DNA from: Peptococcaceae bacterium
Lineage (GTDB): Bacteria; Bacillota; Desulfotomaculia; Desulfotomaculales; JACDOK01
Assembly: GCA_017656185.1 (NCBI GenBank)
Contig: JACDOK010000004.1
Location: 48,756 to 112,755, forward strand
Length of the DNA: 64,000 bases
Direction: 5' to 3'
A model generated the notes under the pieces. That model made no database searches, was not told the DNA's origin, and saw nothing but the letters and a program-made list of their open reading frames with translations. Position 1 is the stretch's first letter, and each line of letters opens with the position of its first letter. This document shows positions 53,406 to 61,801 of this stretch, in pieces. The translations under genes were made by a program, and so were the position numbers.

Positions 53406-54551
53406 ATGGTACAAACTCAAACCGGCGTGGCAGTACTTTTAGACCTTGAAAACCTGTATTGGGGTTTACACAATAACTATGGTGTCGATTTTAACCCCCT
53501 GCAGATTATGGAAATTGCCCTGCAGCATGGAGAGGTCATTTACGCCAAGGCTTTTGCCAACCTGGACGAAATGCCCAGTAATATGAAGGGGCGCTTGGAT
53601 GCAGCAGGTTTTGATACCGTTCATGTTCCTCGCGAAAGAGGAAAATCATACACCGATTTTGAGATACTGGTTGATATCTTTCAAACGGTAGTTGATAACA
53701 TCAATATCAGTAAGTATATTCTCGCTACCGGAGATGGTCATTTCCGCAAAGTCATCGCCAAGCTCAGGCATCGACTGCATAAAGATGTAATCATTGTCGG
53801 CATCAAGGGTACTATAAACAGCTCTTTATATGACGCCGTGGGCCCTGATAACGTCATCGAGTTAGGTCCGACAACATGTGGTGCCAACGGCTCCAAGATA
53901 GATGAAAGCCTTATTGCCGAAGAAATGGTAAAATACATCCATATGGTGCACGATAAATTCCCCGCACTTACCTTCAAAAATACCGTGAAGCATTTTGCAA
54001 CCCATATTACGGCAAGAAAAAACGGGGTCCCCGTTCCGGAATCTTCTGCCCACCATGCACTGGTAAAACTTATTAACAGGCAAATCGTTATCCAGGAAGA
54101 GGTTCCGTATAACGGCACTATCTCACGCATCATTAGATTGAACTACGAACACCCGTTTGTTATCAAGTTGTTACAACTGCAACCTGATGCAAATGCATCT
54201 AACCATCTCAATGTCGATACCTCTCCGGTTACCGATATGAATCGTCAAAAACATTTAAAGCAAAATTATATAAAATATCTCTCCCGGGCAGAGCAAGAGT
54301 ATCAATTTCTAACGTTTTTGCGCACTGCCCAAGCGTTTTATCATTACAGCGGTAACAACGGTTTCAGTATTACCGAAAACGAAGCACGAAACATGCTGTC
54401 AAATCTAATTAGAGAAGGACTTGTAAAGCAAGAGCTTTCCAAGTTCAACGGCAGTGAGGTAAAAACGATAAAATTAAATAGGTCGCATCCCGAAGTGATT
54501 GAGTTGTTAGGAACGGAATTTACGGAAAAGAGTTCTTTAGGAAATATATAA
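53406..54551 (+). CDS. NYN-domain (LabA/DUF88-type) protein
   Basis: 381 residues from ATG 53406, behind AGGAGGT. The NYN/PIN-like nuclease domain (10-160) keeps the acidic residues: VLLDLENLYWG, SYTDFEILVDIFQ, ATGDGHFRKVI. Two helical winged-helix-like blocks follow (about 170-270 and 290-375). The pair of blocks ends with similar phrases (ISRIIRLNYEHPFVIKLL and VKTIKLNRSHPEVIELL), so they look like a duplicated OST-HTH-type module. Possibly an RNA nuclease. Confidence 0.83.
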   Translation: MVQTQTGVAVLLDLENLYWGLHNNYGVDFNPLQIMEIALQHGEVIYAKAFANLDEMPSNMKGRLDAAGFDTVHVPRERGKSYTDFEILVDIFQTVVDNINISKYILATGDGHFRKVIAKLRHRLHKDVIIVGIKGTINSSLYDAVGPDNVIELGPTTCGANGSKIDESLIAEEMVKYIHMVHDKFPALTFKNTVKHFATHITARKNGVPVPESSAHHALVKLINRQIVIQEEVPYNGTISRIIRLNYEHPFVIKLLQLQPDANASNHLNVDTSPVTDMNRQKHLKQNYIKYLSRAEQEYQFLTFLRTAQAFYHYSGNNGFSITENEARNMLSNLIREGLVKQELSKFNGSEVKTIKLNRSHPEVIELLGTEFTEKSSLGNI

Positions 54552-54875
54552 AAAGCGGCGCCGGAAGTTCCGGGGAAAGGGTCGGAACAGAAAGAAGTTT
54601 TCAAAAGGGCTGTGCTTGATGCTGGCCCTTTTCTCTCTTATGGTGTTTCCTTTTTTACCATCTTGGGTTGTGAACGGGCCCAAAAATTTGTATTATTATG
54701 CTATAAAGACACAACTTTATCCTGCGGAACAAGAAATAATACCAAATATTTTATCCGCAAGGCAAAAATGCCACCCTAAAACATCCTGTTCGGTGTCAGA
54801 TTTTTTTTTGAAGTTAAATACGGGTGGCATTACAGTTTACCATTAAAAAAATTTACAGAAAGAAGGCGTAAGTTG
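54552..54875. other. Gene-free region upstream of ald with a wide inverted repeat
   Basis: AATGCCACCC (54767-54776) and GGGTGGCATT (54822-54831) form a perfect 10-bp inverted repeat 45 bases apart, with an eight- to nine-T run between. A weak open frame at 54616-54846 has no ribosome site and looks non-coding. It may hold the ald leader. Confidence 0.5.
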
Positions 54876-56000
54876 ATGATTGTAGGAGTCCCCAAAGAAA
54901 TCAAAGAAGGCGAGACACGTGTGGCCCTTACGCCACCAGACGCAGGAGCCCTGGTAAAAGCCGGGCATAAGGTACTGATTGAAAAAGAAGCCGGTATGAA
55001 AAGTGGTTTCACCGACGAGGAGTACCGCAAGGTTGGTGCCGCCGTAGTAGATACCGCGGAAGAGGTCTTCCGCACGGCTGAAATGATCGTAAAAGTTAAA
55101 GAACCTCTGCCCCCCGAGTATGACCTTTTTCATGAGGGACAGATTCTCTTCACGTACCTTCACCTGGCCGCAGCCCCAGAACTTACGGAAGCATTGATGG
55201 CGAAAGGTGTAGTCAGTATCGCCTATGAAACTGTGCAGTTGGACAACGGCTCACTGCCCTTGCTGCTGCCTATGAGCGAAATTGCCGGTCGCATGGCGGT
55301 ACAGGTAGGCGCCCGGTGTCTGGAAAATGCACAGGGCGGTAAAGGTATCCTCTTGGGCGGCGTACCCGGTGTTCCCCCGGCACACGTAGTGATTGTCGGT
55401 GGTGGTGTCGTAGGCACGAACGCGGCCAAGATAGCTCACGGGCTGGGAGCACGGGTTACCATTTTGGATATCAACCCCAGCCGCCTGCGCTACTTGGACG
55501 ACTTGTTCGGTGGCAGTGTCGAGACGGTTATGTCGAACGAACACAATGTGGGCCGCTATGTTGAAGATGCCGACCTGCTTATCGGCGCCGTTCTGATCCC
55601 GGGGGCCAAAGCTCCCCACCTTGTAACAACTGAAATGGTAAGGCGGATGAAACCGGGTTCGGTAATTGTCGATGTTGCCATTGACCAGGGAGGATGCGTG
55701 GAAACAATTGATCGTACTACATCTCACAGCGAACCGACTTTCGTTAAATACGATGTCATTCACTACGCCGTACCCAATATCCCGGCAGCGGTAGGCAAAA
55801 CCTCCACCCTCGCCCTAACCGGAGTTACCCTGCCCTACACCCTGCAGTTGGCCAATAAAGGCTTTGAAAAGGCCGTCAGGGATAACCCTGCTCTAATGCG
55901 CGGCATAAACGTGCTTGAAGGTCATATTACCTATCCTCCAGTAGCGGAGGTTTTCAATAAGACTTATGTACCGGTGGAAGAACTACTTCCCACTGCATAG
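54876..56000 (+). CDS. ald: Alanine dehydrogenase
   Basis: 374 residues from ATG 54876, behind AGAAGG. Family words: IVGVPKEIKEGETRVALTP, GHKVLIEKEAG, VVIVGGGVVGTNAAKIAHGL (NAD site), MKPGSVIVDVAIDQGGCVET and NIPAAVGKTSTLALT. It interconverts L-alanine and pyruvate with NAD and ammonia. It has its own leader and is probably monocistronic. Confidence 0.97.
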   Translation: MIVGVPKEIKEGETRVALTPPDAGALVKAGHKVLIEKEAGMKSGFTDEEYRKVGAAVVDTAEEVFRTAEMIVKVKEPLPPEYDLFHEGQILFTYLHLAAAPELTEALMAKGVVSIAYETVQLDNGSLPLLLPMSEIAGRMAVQVGARCLENAQGGKGILLGGVPGVPPAHVVIVGGGVVGTNAAKIAHGLGARVTILDINPSRLRYLDDLFGGSVETVMSNEHNVGRYVEDADLLIGAVLIPGAKAPHLVTTEMVRRMKPGSVIVDVAIDQGGCVETIDRTTSHSEPTFVKYDVIHYAVPNIPAAVGKTSTLALTGVTLPYTLQLANKGFEKAVRDNPALMRGINVLEGHITYPPVAEVFNKTYVPVEELLPTA

Positions 56001-56054
56001 TATGATTTTGGAAATTTGGCTGGGCATTCCTATGGGGTCTTCGGGAGCCTTACA

Positions 56055-56100
56055 CCCAGCACTCAGGTAGGCGAAGATATGAGCCCCACTGAGTGCTGGG
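56055..56100. repeat. Dispersed inverted repeat CCCAGCACTCAG...CTGAGTGCTGGG, copy 3
   Basis: 12-bp perfect arms at 56055-56066 and 56089-56100, between converging ald and the desulfhydrase-like gene. The gap is 22 bases. It could act as a terminator-like hairpin. Confidence 0.75.
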
Positions 56101-56130
56101 CCGTGACCCCAGGATGCATAACCCGTTAGT

Positions 56131-57105
56131 TTATTCAAACAGCTCAATATTGCCGCCGGTATGGAGGAATAGGACGTTCTCACTTGCCTTAAACTTCCCC
56201 CGGCGGGCGTAGTCCAGGACACCTACCGCGGCCTTACCAGAGTAGACGTTATCCAAAAAAATACCTTCCCGGCGGGCAAAATACTTGATACATTCTTGAC
56301 ATTCCGGGGTTTTACTGCCGTAACTGGCACCCATATAAGAATTATCCACAATCACATCTGATTTTTTAATTTCTACCCCAAATAACTTCCCCGTTTCTGT
56401 GGCCAGCCGGTAAACCTCGTCACTTAAAATACCTTCTGTTTTGGCCACCCCTATACCGATGATTTTACCCGGCCAGCCGGTAAGAGTTTTGCCCACGACC
56501 AGCCCGGCTTGGGTGCCGGCCGATGAAGAGGCATGCATAATATAGTGGAAATCAACCCCGTGTTTCCGGCAATCTTCCATAATTTCCATGAATCCTTCTA
56601 CATACCCCAGCGCCCCAATTACAGTGGATCCACCGGCGGGCAGTGGGTACACCCGCTTTCCCTTGGCAGTTAATGCGTCTGCAATTTCCAAACTTTTGGC
56701 TTCCCACTCATCCCATTTGTCGGTGTCGAGGTAATGTATTTTGGCTCCTACAATCTCATCCACCAACAAGTTACCGGTTTTCTTGTCCGGCTCTTCCCCA
56801 CCCAGAACCAGGTGAACCTCAAAACCGCTGACAACCGCCGCAGCGGCAAGCATTCTGCAGAAATTGGACTGCAGCGCCCCAACGCTTATAATGGTGTCGG
56901 CGTTCTTCTTCTTGGCGTCGGCTAAAAGGAACTCCAGTTTTCTTATTTTGTTACCGCCGAACGCGAAACCCGTTAAATCGTCTCTTTTGCAGTAAAGATT
57001 GACGCTGTAATCATTTGAAATACCTTCCAGCCTGTGCAGGGGTGTAGGGAAAAATCCCAACGGCACTTTGGGAAACTCCTCAAGCCTGTCACGCCAATCT
57101 TTCAT
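56131..57105 (-). CDS. D-cysteine desulfhydrase/ACC deaminase-like PLP enzyme
   Basis: 324 residues from ATG 57105. Residues PLGFFPTPLHRLE, YCKRDDLTGFAFGGNKIRKLEFLLADA (PLP lysine in GGNKIRK), SVGALQSNFCRMLAAAA and FLHTGGNIELFE are the pattern of the DcyD/ACC-deaminase family. It may split D-cysteine to pyruvate, sulfide and ammonia; ACC deamination is less likely without the plant-bacterial context. Confidence 0.88.
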   Translation of the reverse strand: MKDWRDRLEEFPKVPLGFFPTPLHRLEGISNDYSVNLYCKRDDLTGFAFGGNKIRKLEFLLADAKKKNADTIISVGALQSNFCRMLAAAAVVSGFEVHLVLGGEEPDKKTGNLLVDEIVGAKIHYLDTDKWDEWEAKSLEIADALTAKGKRVYPLPAGGSTVIGALGYVEGFMEIMEDCRKHGVDFHYIMHASSSAGTQAGLVVGKTLTGWPGKIIGIGVAKTEGILSDEVYRLATETGKLFGVEIKKSDVIVDNSYMGASYGSKTPECQECIKYFARREGIFLDNVYSGKAAVGVLDYARRGKFKASENVLFLHTGGNIELFE

Positions 57106-57310
57106 TCAAAGCACATCCTTTCCGTTCTTCTTCTTAATCTTTATTTAGGCCATCTCGTATCCTTTGCCAATCCAACTTTTTCCCGCTATACTGGAATTAG
57201 ATTTGTGATTTTTGGCCAATTAGTAATTGTTAAGAAATATTATAGAAGGCCGAAGTATTTTTGGCAAAAGTGAGATGGCAAAGCTTTGTTAGTCCTGGGA
57301 GGATGCCGTT

Positions 57311-59032
57311 ATGTCAAATCATAACGAACTCAGAGAAAGACTAGCAAGAATAGACGGTAAAGGTTACGGTGCTTATAAGTCCATAGCAGGTACCTATGAG
57401 TTTCCCCATTTTACACTGTTCATTGACAATGTACAAAGTGACCCCTTTGCCCCTCCCAGCAAAATCAGAGTCAGGGTTGCACAGCGCCTGGCCGGATTCC
57501 CCCGGGAGTTATTCCGCAACAGGTCGCGGCGGGTGGCCCTTGAAGATTATCTTACCCGGCAACTTGCCGGGGCTATAAGACAAGCCGGGGTAAGCCCCCG
57601 GGGAACCGGAACGAGCGGGCTCGTATCCATCGATGCCGGTGGTCAGGAGATTTTAGAACGAACTTCCATGGTCGTAAATAAAGACTATGTTGAAGCCCGT
57701 CTTAAAGTCGGTCTTCCGGCCCGGGGCCGTACCGTTTTGGGCCGGCAGGCCATTACCATGTTCAATGAACTGCTCCCGCAGCTTGTATCCCAAACCCTGT
57801 TCTACAAAAGACTAGAACAAGGAAAAGTCAAAGAACACGTTAAACTGGCCGAGGACCAGGATTACCTGCGCAACTTGCTGCCCGGCAGGAAACTGGCAGC
57901 CTTTGTAGCAAACGGGTCTATTCTTCCCCGGGAAAGCGGTGTCAGCGACAGGCCTTTGAAAAGTAAAAACGTAGTGGCGTTTCGCTCGCCTCCCGAATTG
58001 GAAGTTTCCTTCGACTTACCCAACCGGGGAAGGGTTAGCGGAATGGGTGTGCCGGAGGGCATAACGGTTATTGTCGGCGGGGGTTATCACGGTAAATCGA
58101 CGCTGCTCCGGGCCATCGAGCGTGGAGTCTATAATCACATTCCCGGGGACGGGCGCGAGCTGGTAATTACCGTCGCTGATGCCGTTAAGATACGTGCGGA
58201 AGACGGGCGCAGAATCGAGAAGGTGGACATCAGCGGTTTTATTACCGATCTTCCCTTTGGTCAGGATACGATAGCCTTTTCTTCTGAAAATGCCAGCGGC
58301 AGTACTTCCCAGGCCGCCAATATTGTGGAGGCTCTGGAGACCGGTACCCACTTACTACTGCTTGACGAAGATACCAGCGCCACCAATCTCATGATCAGGG
58401 ACGGGCGGATGCAGCAGCTGGTCGCCAAAGAAAACGAGCCCATTACCCCGTTTATTGACCGCGTAAGAGAATTGTATGAGAAATTCAGGGTGTCAACTAT
58501 TTTAGTGGTCGGCAGTTCGGGGGATTATTTTGATGTGGCCGACCGTGTCATTATGATGCAGAACTATATTCCCCGGGACGTTACGGCACGCGCCAAGGAG
58601 ATTACCGCGACACTGGGTGAAAACCGGCAGGTGGAGATCAAAAACAAGTTTAAGAAGGTAACCGCCAGAATTCCACTCAAAGACAGTTTTCGCCTGCCGG
58701 CAAGGGGCAAGGTAAAAGCCCGGGGACTTAATCATATTGTTTTTGGCCGTACCACGATAGACCTGCAGTACGTGGAGCAGCTGGTGGATGCCAGCCAAAC
58801 CAACGCCATAGCCGAGATTCTCAAGTACATTGGTAAACACTACTGTAATAACAAGAACAGGATGGCCGATATTATTGAAATGGTCCTCGAGGATATTGAC
58901 AAAGAGGGCCTGGATGTAATTTCTCCGTTCAGGGGGCAGCACCCGGGAGACCTGGCCCTTCCCCGCAAGTACGAGATTGCCGCGGCCATAAACCGTTTTC
59001 ACCAGCTGGTGGTCAGGCAAGAAGGCACATAA
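57311..59032 (+). CDS. Predicted ABC-class ATPase
   Basis: 573 residues from ATG 57311, behind GGGAGGATG. It has the layout of the predicted ATPase of the ABC class (COG3044): an N-terminal 230 residues beginning LRERLARIDGKGYGAYKSI, then TVIVGGGYHGKSTLLRAIE (Walker A), SSENASGSTSQAANIVEAL (signature-like) and THLLLLDEDTSATNLMIRD (Walker B), then a tail of about 190 residues. Its job is unknown; it may act on nucleic acid. Confidence 0.85.
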   Translation: MSNHNELRERLARIDGKGYGAYKSIAGTYEFPHFTLFIDNVQSDPFAPPSKIRVRVAQRLAGFPRELFRNRSRRVALEDYLTRQLAGAIRQAGVSPRGTGTSGLVSIDAGGQEILERTSMVVNKDYVEARLKVGLPARGRTVLGRQAITMFNELLPQLVSQTLFYKRLEQGKVKEHVKLAEDQDYLRNLLPGRKLAAFVANGSILPRESGVSDRPLKSKNVVAFRSPPELEVSFDLPNRGRVSGMGVPEGITVIVGGGYHGKSTLLRAIERGVYNHIPGDGRELVITVADAVKIRAEDGRRIEKVDISGFITDLPFGQDTIAFSSENASGSTSQAANIVEALETGTHLLLLDEDTSATNLMIRDGRMQQLVAKENEPITPFIDRVRELYEKFRVSTILVVGSSGDYFDVADRVIMMQNYIPRDVTARAKEITATLGENRQVEIKNKFKKVTARIPLKDSFRLPARGKVKARGLNHIVFGRTTIDLQYVEQLVDASQTNAIAEILKYIGKHYCNNKNRMADIIEMVLEDIDKEGLDVISPFRGQHPGDLALPRKYEIAAAINRFHQLVVRQEGT

Positions 59033-59061
59033 TGCCTGTAAAAAACGGGTCCTTACAAGAA

Positions 59062-59100
59062 AGCAGCGGTCACCCTTCAAAAGGGCGACCGCTGCTATTT
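59062..59100. terminator. Terminator shared by converging genes
   Basis: AGCAGCGGTC pairs with GACCGCTGCT, with inner CCTT/AAGG, followed by ATTTTCGCGG on the plus strand. It ends the ATPase gene and faces the transporter gene. Confidence 0.75.
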
Positions 59101-59120
59101 TCGCGGTTGGCCTTAGGTAC

Positions 59121-60566
59121 TTAGGCCGGCAGCGGCATCATACCGTGGTGGAAGATGTAAGCTACGATCAAGGCAATAGGCGCGATGATCAGGAAAAGCG
59201 CGATAGCGTATATGAGTGCCATACGGCCCATTCCCCGCAGCTTGCTGAAATCGGTAATGACGCCGATGCTTACGAAGGTAAGCATAAAGAACATCTTCCG
59301 CATCGGGCTCTGTACGATTTTGGCACCATGTGAAGCGGCTTCGACCAAATCAGGCCCAAACACCGCAATACCCAGGTAGACAAACCAGGTTAAAAGGTAA
59401 CCAAGGACGAACTTGGGAAAACGGAACCAGATCTCGGACGCCCCTACGTGAGACTGCCCCGGTTGTCGTTCTACTTTGTAGACCCAGATCAGGGCCAAAA
59501 CGAAGGCCCATACACCGATGAACATATCAATCCAGATTTTGGTCATCACCGCGGAGGTTAGGATCCATCCTTCTTGCCAATGGACACCTCTAAGTGCGGC
59601 CTTGGAGCGCATTAATTCGTCCAGGATCGCACCGGCTGCCGCGTCGGCACCGTCCGTCTTTACGGTCATACCCATTGCCGCACCGGCTACAATCGGCTCA
59701 TGGTCCAGCGTCGCCGTGTACAGTCCCGGCAGAATGATAAGCTCGATCATGGCAAAAACGACGATCAGCATGGATACCAGGACCGGAATAATCGGCTTGG
59801 AACGAATAGCGCCACCAGTGGCTACAGCCGCGGAAACACCGCAGATGGAGATACCAGACGCAAGCACCGCGGCCCACTGGCGCGGCAGCTTGAAAGTTTT
59901 CCTGCCCAGCGAGTACACGATGGGCCAGAAGAGCATGTAAGCGACAAAGGTGGCCGCCGCCCCTGCTACCGCCAGTTCAAAAGTATAGCTGGCCGCTTCC
60001 ATGGACATCAAGCCTACCTTGATGCCCAGGAATACAATCGCGGTTTTGATGAACCACTCCGGCTTGGCCGCCTCGTGTAAAAACTTGGCAAAGCCTTTGA
60101 AGAAATTCCCGATGATAAGACCCACTGCCAGGGCCAGCATATAAGATGCGCCGCCGCCCAGAGCCAGACCCCAGGTAATTCCGTATTTATCCCACTCATT
60201 CGGTACCGCTGCTAAGTACGCATTATGCCCGATCAACCAACATGCCCAGGTTATGGCAAAGATAATGGTAAAACCGTAGAAGAACTTCTTGACATCCAAT
60301 TTCATAAAGTAGGCACCGATACACGTCAGGCAAGTAAAGATGATGTAGGTAACCAAAAGTGCCGCCCACGGGTTCATATCGTATCCGGTGACCTTCAACA
60401 TCTTATCCGCCGTAACCCAGGTACCGGGCTTCGCCATCCACCCTACCAGGTCCACGCCGACAATAGAAAACAAACCGGCCACAAACATTGTAAGCCCCAG
60501 CCATACAGCCCACCAGTCTTCGGTGGACAACATGCCGGAGTACCATTTCCTATTTACGGCTTCCAT
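59121..60566 (-). CDS. YeiH-type (UPF0324-like) transporter, second copy
   Basis: 481 residues from ATG 60566, behind AAGGGGGGAG. About twelve membrane helices. The family hallmark is SGISICGVSAAVATGGAIRSKP, plus LPGLYTATLDHEPIVAGA and, near the C-terminus, MLTFVSIGVITDFSKLRG. Longer by about 90 residues than its paralogue at 9111. It is probably a small-anion or organosulfonate exporter. Two small genes (60591 and 60896) lie upstream in the same operon. Confidence 0.8.
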   Translation of the reverse strand: MEAVNRKWYSGMLSTEDWWAVWLGLTMFVAGLFSIVGVDLVGWMAKPGTWVTADKMLKVTGYDMNPWAALLVTYIIFTCLTCIGAYFMKLDVKKFFYGFTIIFAITWACWLIGHNAYLAAVPNEWDKYGITWGLALGGGASYMLALAVGLIIGNFFKGFAKFLHEAAKPEWFIKTAIVFLGIKVGLMSMEAASYTFELAVAGAAATFVAYMLFWPIVYSLGRKTFKLPRQWAAVLASGISICGVSAAVATGGAIRSKPIIPVLVSMLIVVFAMIELIILPGLYTATLDHEPIVAGAAMGMTVKTDGADAAAGAILDELMRSKAALRGVHWQEGWILTSAVMTKIWIDMFIGVWAFVLALIWVYKVERQPGQSHVGASEIWFRFPKFVLGYLLTWFVYLGIAVFGPDLVEAASHGAKIVQSPMRKMFFMLTFVSIGVITDFSKLRGMGRMALIYAIALFLIIAPIALIVAYIFHHGMMPLPA

Positions 60567-60590
60567 TTTCTCCCCCCTTATTTTCCCGGG

Positions 60591-60845
60591 TTATAATTCG
60601 ATAGATACGTACCTATTGAAATAGTGCGCGGCATACTGCCGAATCCAGGTAGGAATCGTACTATAATCAAATCCCATAAAGACTGTGATTTTTGTTCCCG
60701 GTTTGAAGACACCACTCTTGATAATGACTTGCTTGAGGTTTTCATCCAGTTCCGGCAGCGTACAGCCGCTAGCCTTAAGGCTGTCGTTAGAGGCAATCCA
60801 TTGTTCCCCATCATGTACGATAACTAATTCCATATCTGCTTTCAT
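60591..60845 (-). CDS. Small cytosolic protein upstream of the second YeiH-type transporter
   Basis: 84 residues from ATG 60845, with GAGGTGT seven bases upstream; ATG 60833 is an alternative. MELVIVHDGEQWIASNDSLK, then SGCTLPELDENLKQVIIKSG and PTWIRQYAAHYFNRY. A compact soluble fold without membrane helices or cysteine motifs. It starts 24 bases before the transporter and probably serves it. Family not recognised with certainty. Confidence 0.7.
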   Translation of the reverse strand: MKADMELVIVHDGEQWIASNDSLKASGCTLPELDENLKQVIIKSGVFKPGTKITVFMGFDYSTIPTWIRQYAAHYFNRYVSIEL

Positions 60846-60895
60846 TCTTTTACACCTCGTCTTAACCCTAACTCTTGCAACATTTAAAACCATAT

Positions 60896-61081
60896 CTACA
60901 GGATAGTGGCATTTATGATGACTCCCAAAATGACCAATCCGGCAATACCTATACCGATACTGTACCAGACCAGTTTCGTTTCCCACGGCTCCCATGGCTC
61001 AGCCGCTTCGATGCCCCCTTCGGCATCAAAGTCCGCCGTAAGCCCGCCGCGATACTCCTCTTGTGGTTTCGGCTCAGACAT
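60896..61081 (-). CDS. Small single-helix membrane protein upstream of the second YeiH-type transporter
   Basis: 61 residues from ATG 61081, behind AAGGAGGG. An acidic N-terminal half (MSEPKPQEEYRGGLTADFDA, then EGGIEAAEPWEPWETKL) leads into one helix (VWYSIGIGIAGLVILGVII). Same plan as the 58-residue protein at 10320, though not plainly similar in sequence. First gene of the operon. Confidence 0.72.
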   Translation of the reverse strand: MSEPKPQEEYRGGLTADFDAEGGIEAAEPWEPWETKLVWYSIGIGIAGLVILGVIINATIL

Positions 61082-61149
61082 CCAATCCCTCCTTTCTTTG
61101 TTATGAGTCGTATGGGCGTAGTAAAAGCTACGACCATACGGTTGATAAT

Positions 61150-61164
61150 TGTATACCGTATACA
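61150..61164. promoter_or_regulatory. GntR-type palindrome upstream of the YeiH operon
   Basis: TGTATACCGTATACA is a perfect odd palindrome 69 bases before the first gene start. It is related to the 20-bp palindrome at 7531. Confidence 0.5.
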
Positions 61165-61470
61165 GCCTTAACAAATCATACCACCATCGCTCTACTGCAC
61201 CTCTAAAACACGCTGGGAAGTAGAAATGAAATTACGCATTGAATGAGCCATCTGTTATAGAAGAAACACTTCCGAGGAATGTGCAGAAACGCATGGGGGA
61301 TTGACTGGAGGAGTAAAAATCGTAACGTGTGAAACGTCATTTGGAAAGACAAAAGTTCCAATCAAAAACAAAAAACATGGAACATCAGTTAAGATGTTCA
61401 TTGCGAATGGTTATTTACCATCATTACCATTATTACATTTTTTAATTTAAATTTACCATGAGGCCGGATG

Positions 61471-61500
61471 ATAGTCAATATTCATATAGTCAATATTCAT
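61471..61500. repeat. Tandem 15-bp repeat
   Basis: ATAGTCAATATTCAT occurs twice head to tail (61471-61485, 61486-61500), upstream of the HD-GYP region. Confidence 0.75.
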
Positions 61501-61565
61501 TTAGATATAATCACCTGTGATAATCATATTCATTATCCGTACCTACTTAGACCATTTTCTTGATT

Positions 61566-61781
61566 ATGTTTAACTATCTTCAAGCAACGGCTCTTTCCAG
61601 AAGTGCTTATGATCGTTCAAAGTTTATTTTGGATAACCTGTGTTGCCATTCCAGCATGACTGAGCATGACCTGGCAGTTCCCTTGCTTTCGCGAGGAAAA
61701 TTTTGGAAAATGGAATACTGTAAGGATTTCCCGTTTAACACAAGGATATTGGAACAAATCGTCGAAACGATAGGTATTTAG
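61566..61781 (+). CDS. Short ORF before the HD-GYP gene
   Basis: 71 residues from ATG 61566 (MFNYLQATALSRSAYDRSKF...), ending 20 bases before the HD-GYP start. No good ribosome site lies in front. Mixed composition with four cysteines or more, and no family recognised. Could be real and translated weakly, or a chance frame. Confidence 0.35.
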   Translation: MFNYLQATALSRSAYDRSKFILDNLCCHSSMTEHDLAVPLLSRGKFWKMEYCKDFPFNTRILEQIVETIGI

Positions 61782-61801
61782 GGCATCATAAGGAGTCGAA
61801 G

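Larger units (their letters stand above)
61082..61565. other. Gene-poor region with repeats and palindromes
   Basis: Contains the operon's GTATAC palindrome (61150-61164), a tandem 15-bp repeat (61471-61500) and ATCAC/GTGAT arms near 61510. A 49-residue open frame near 61304-61450 has a poor start and is not called. Confidence 0.5.

Noticed and set aside
54616..54846. 76-residue plus-strand frame upstream of ald
   Set aside because: No ribosome site, A-T rich, overlaps the inverted repeat.
61304..61450. 49-residue frame in the gap before the HD-GYP gene
   Set aside because: Only a poorly placed TTG could start it, and nothing in the product is recognised.
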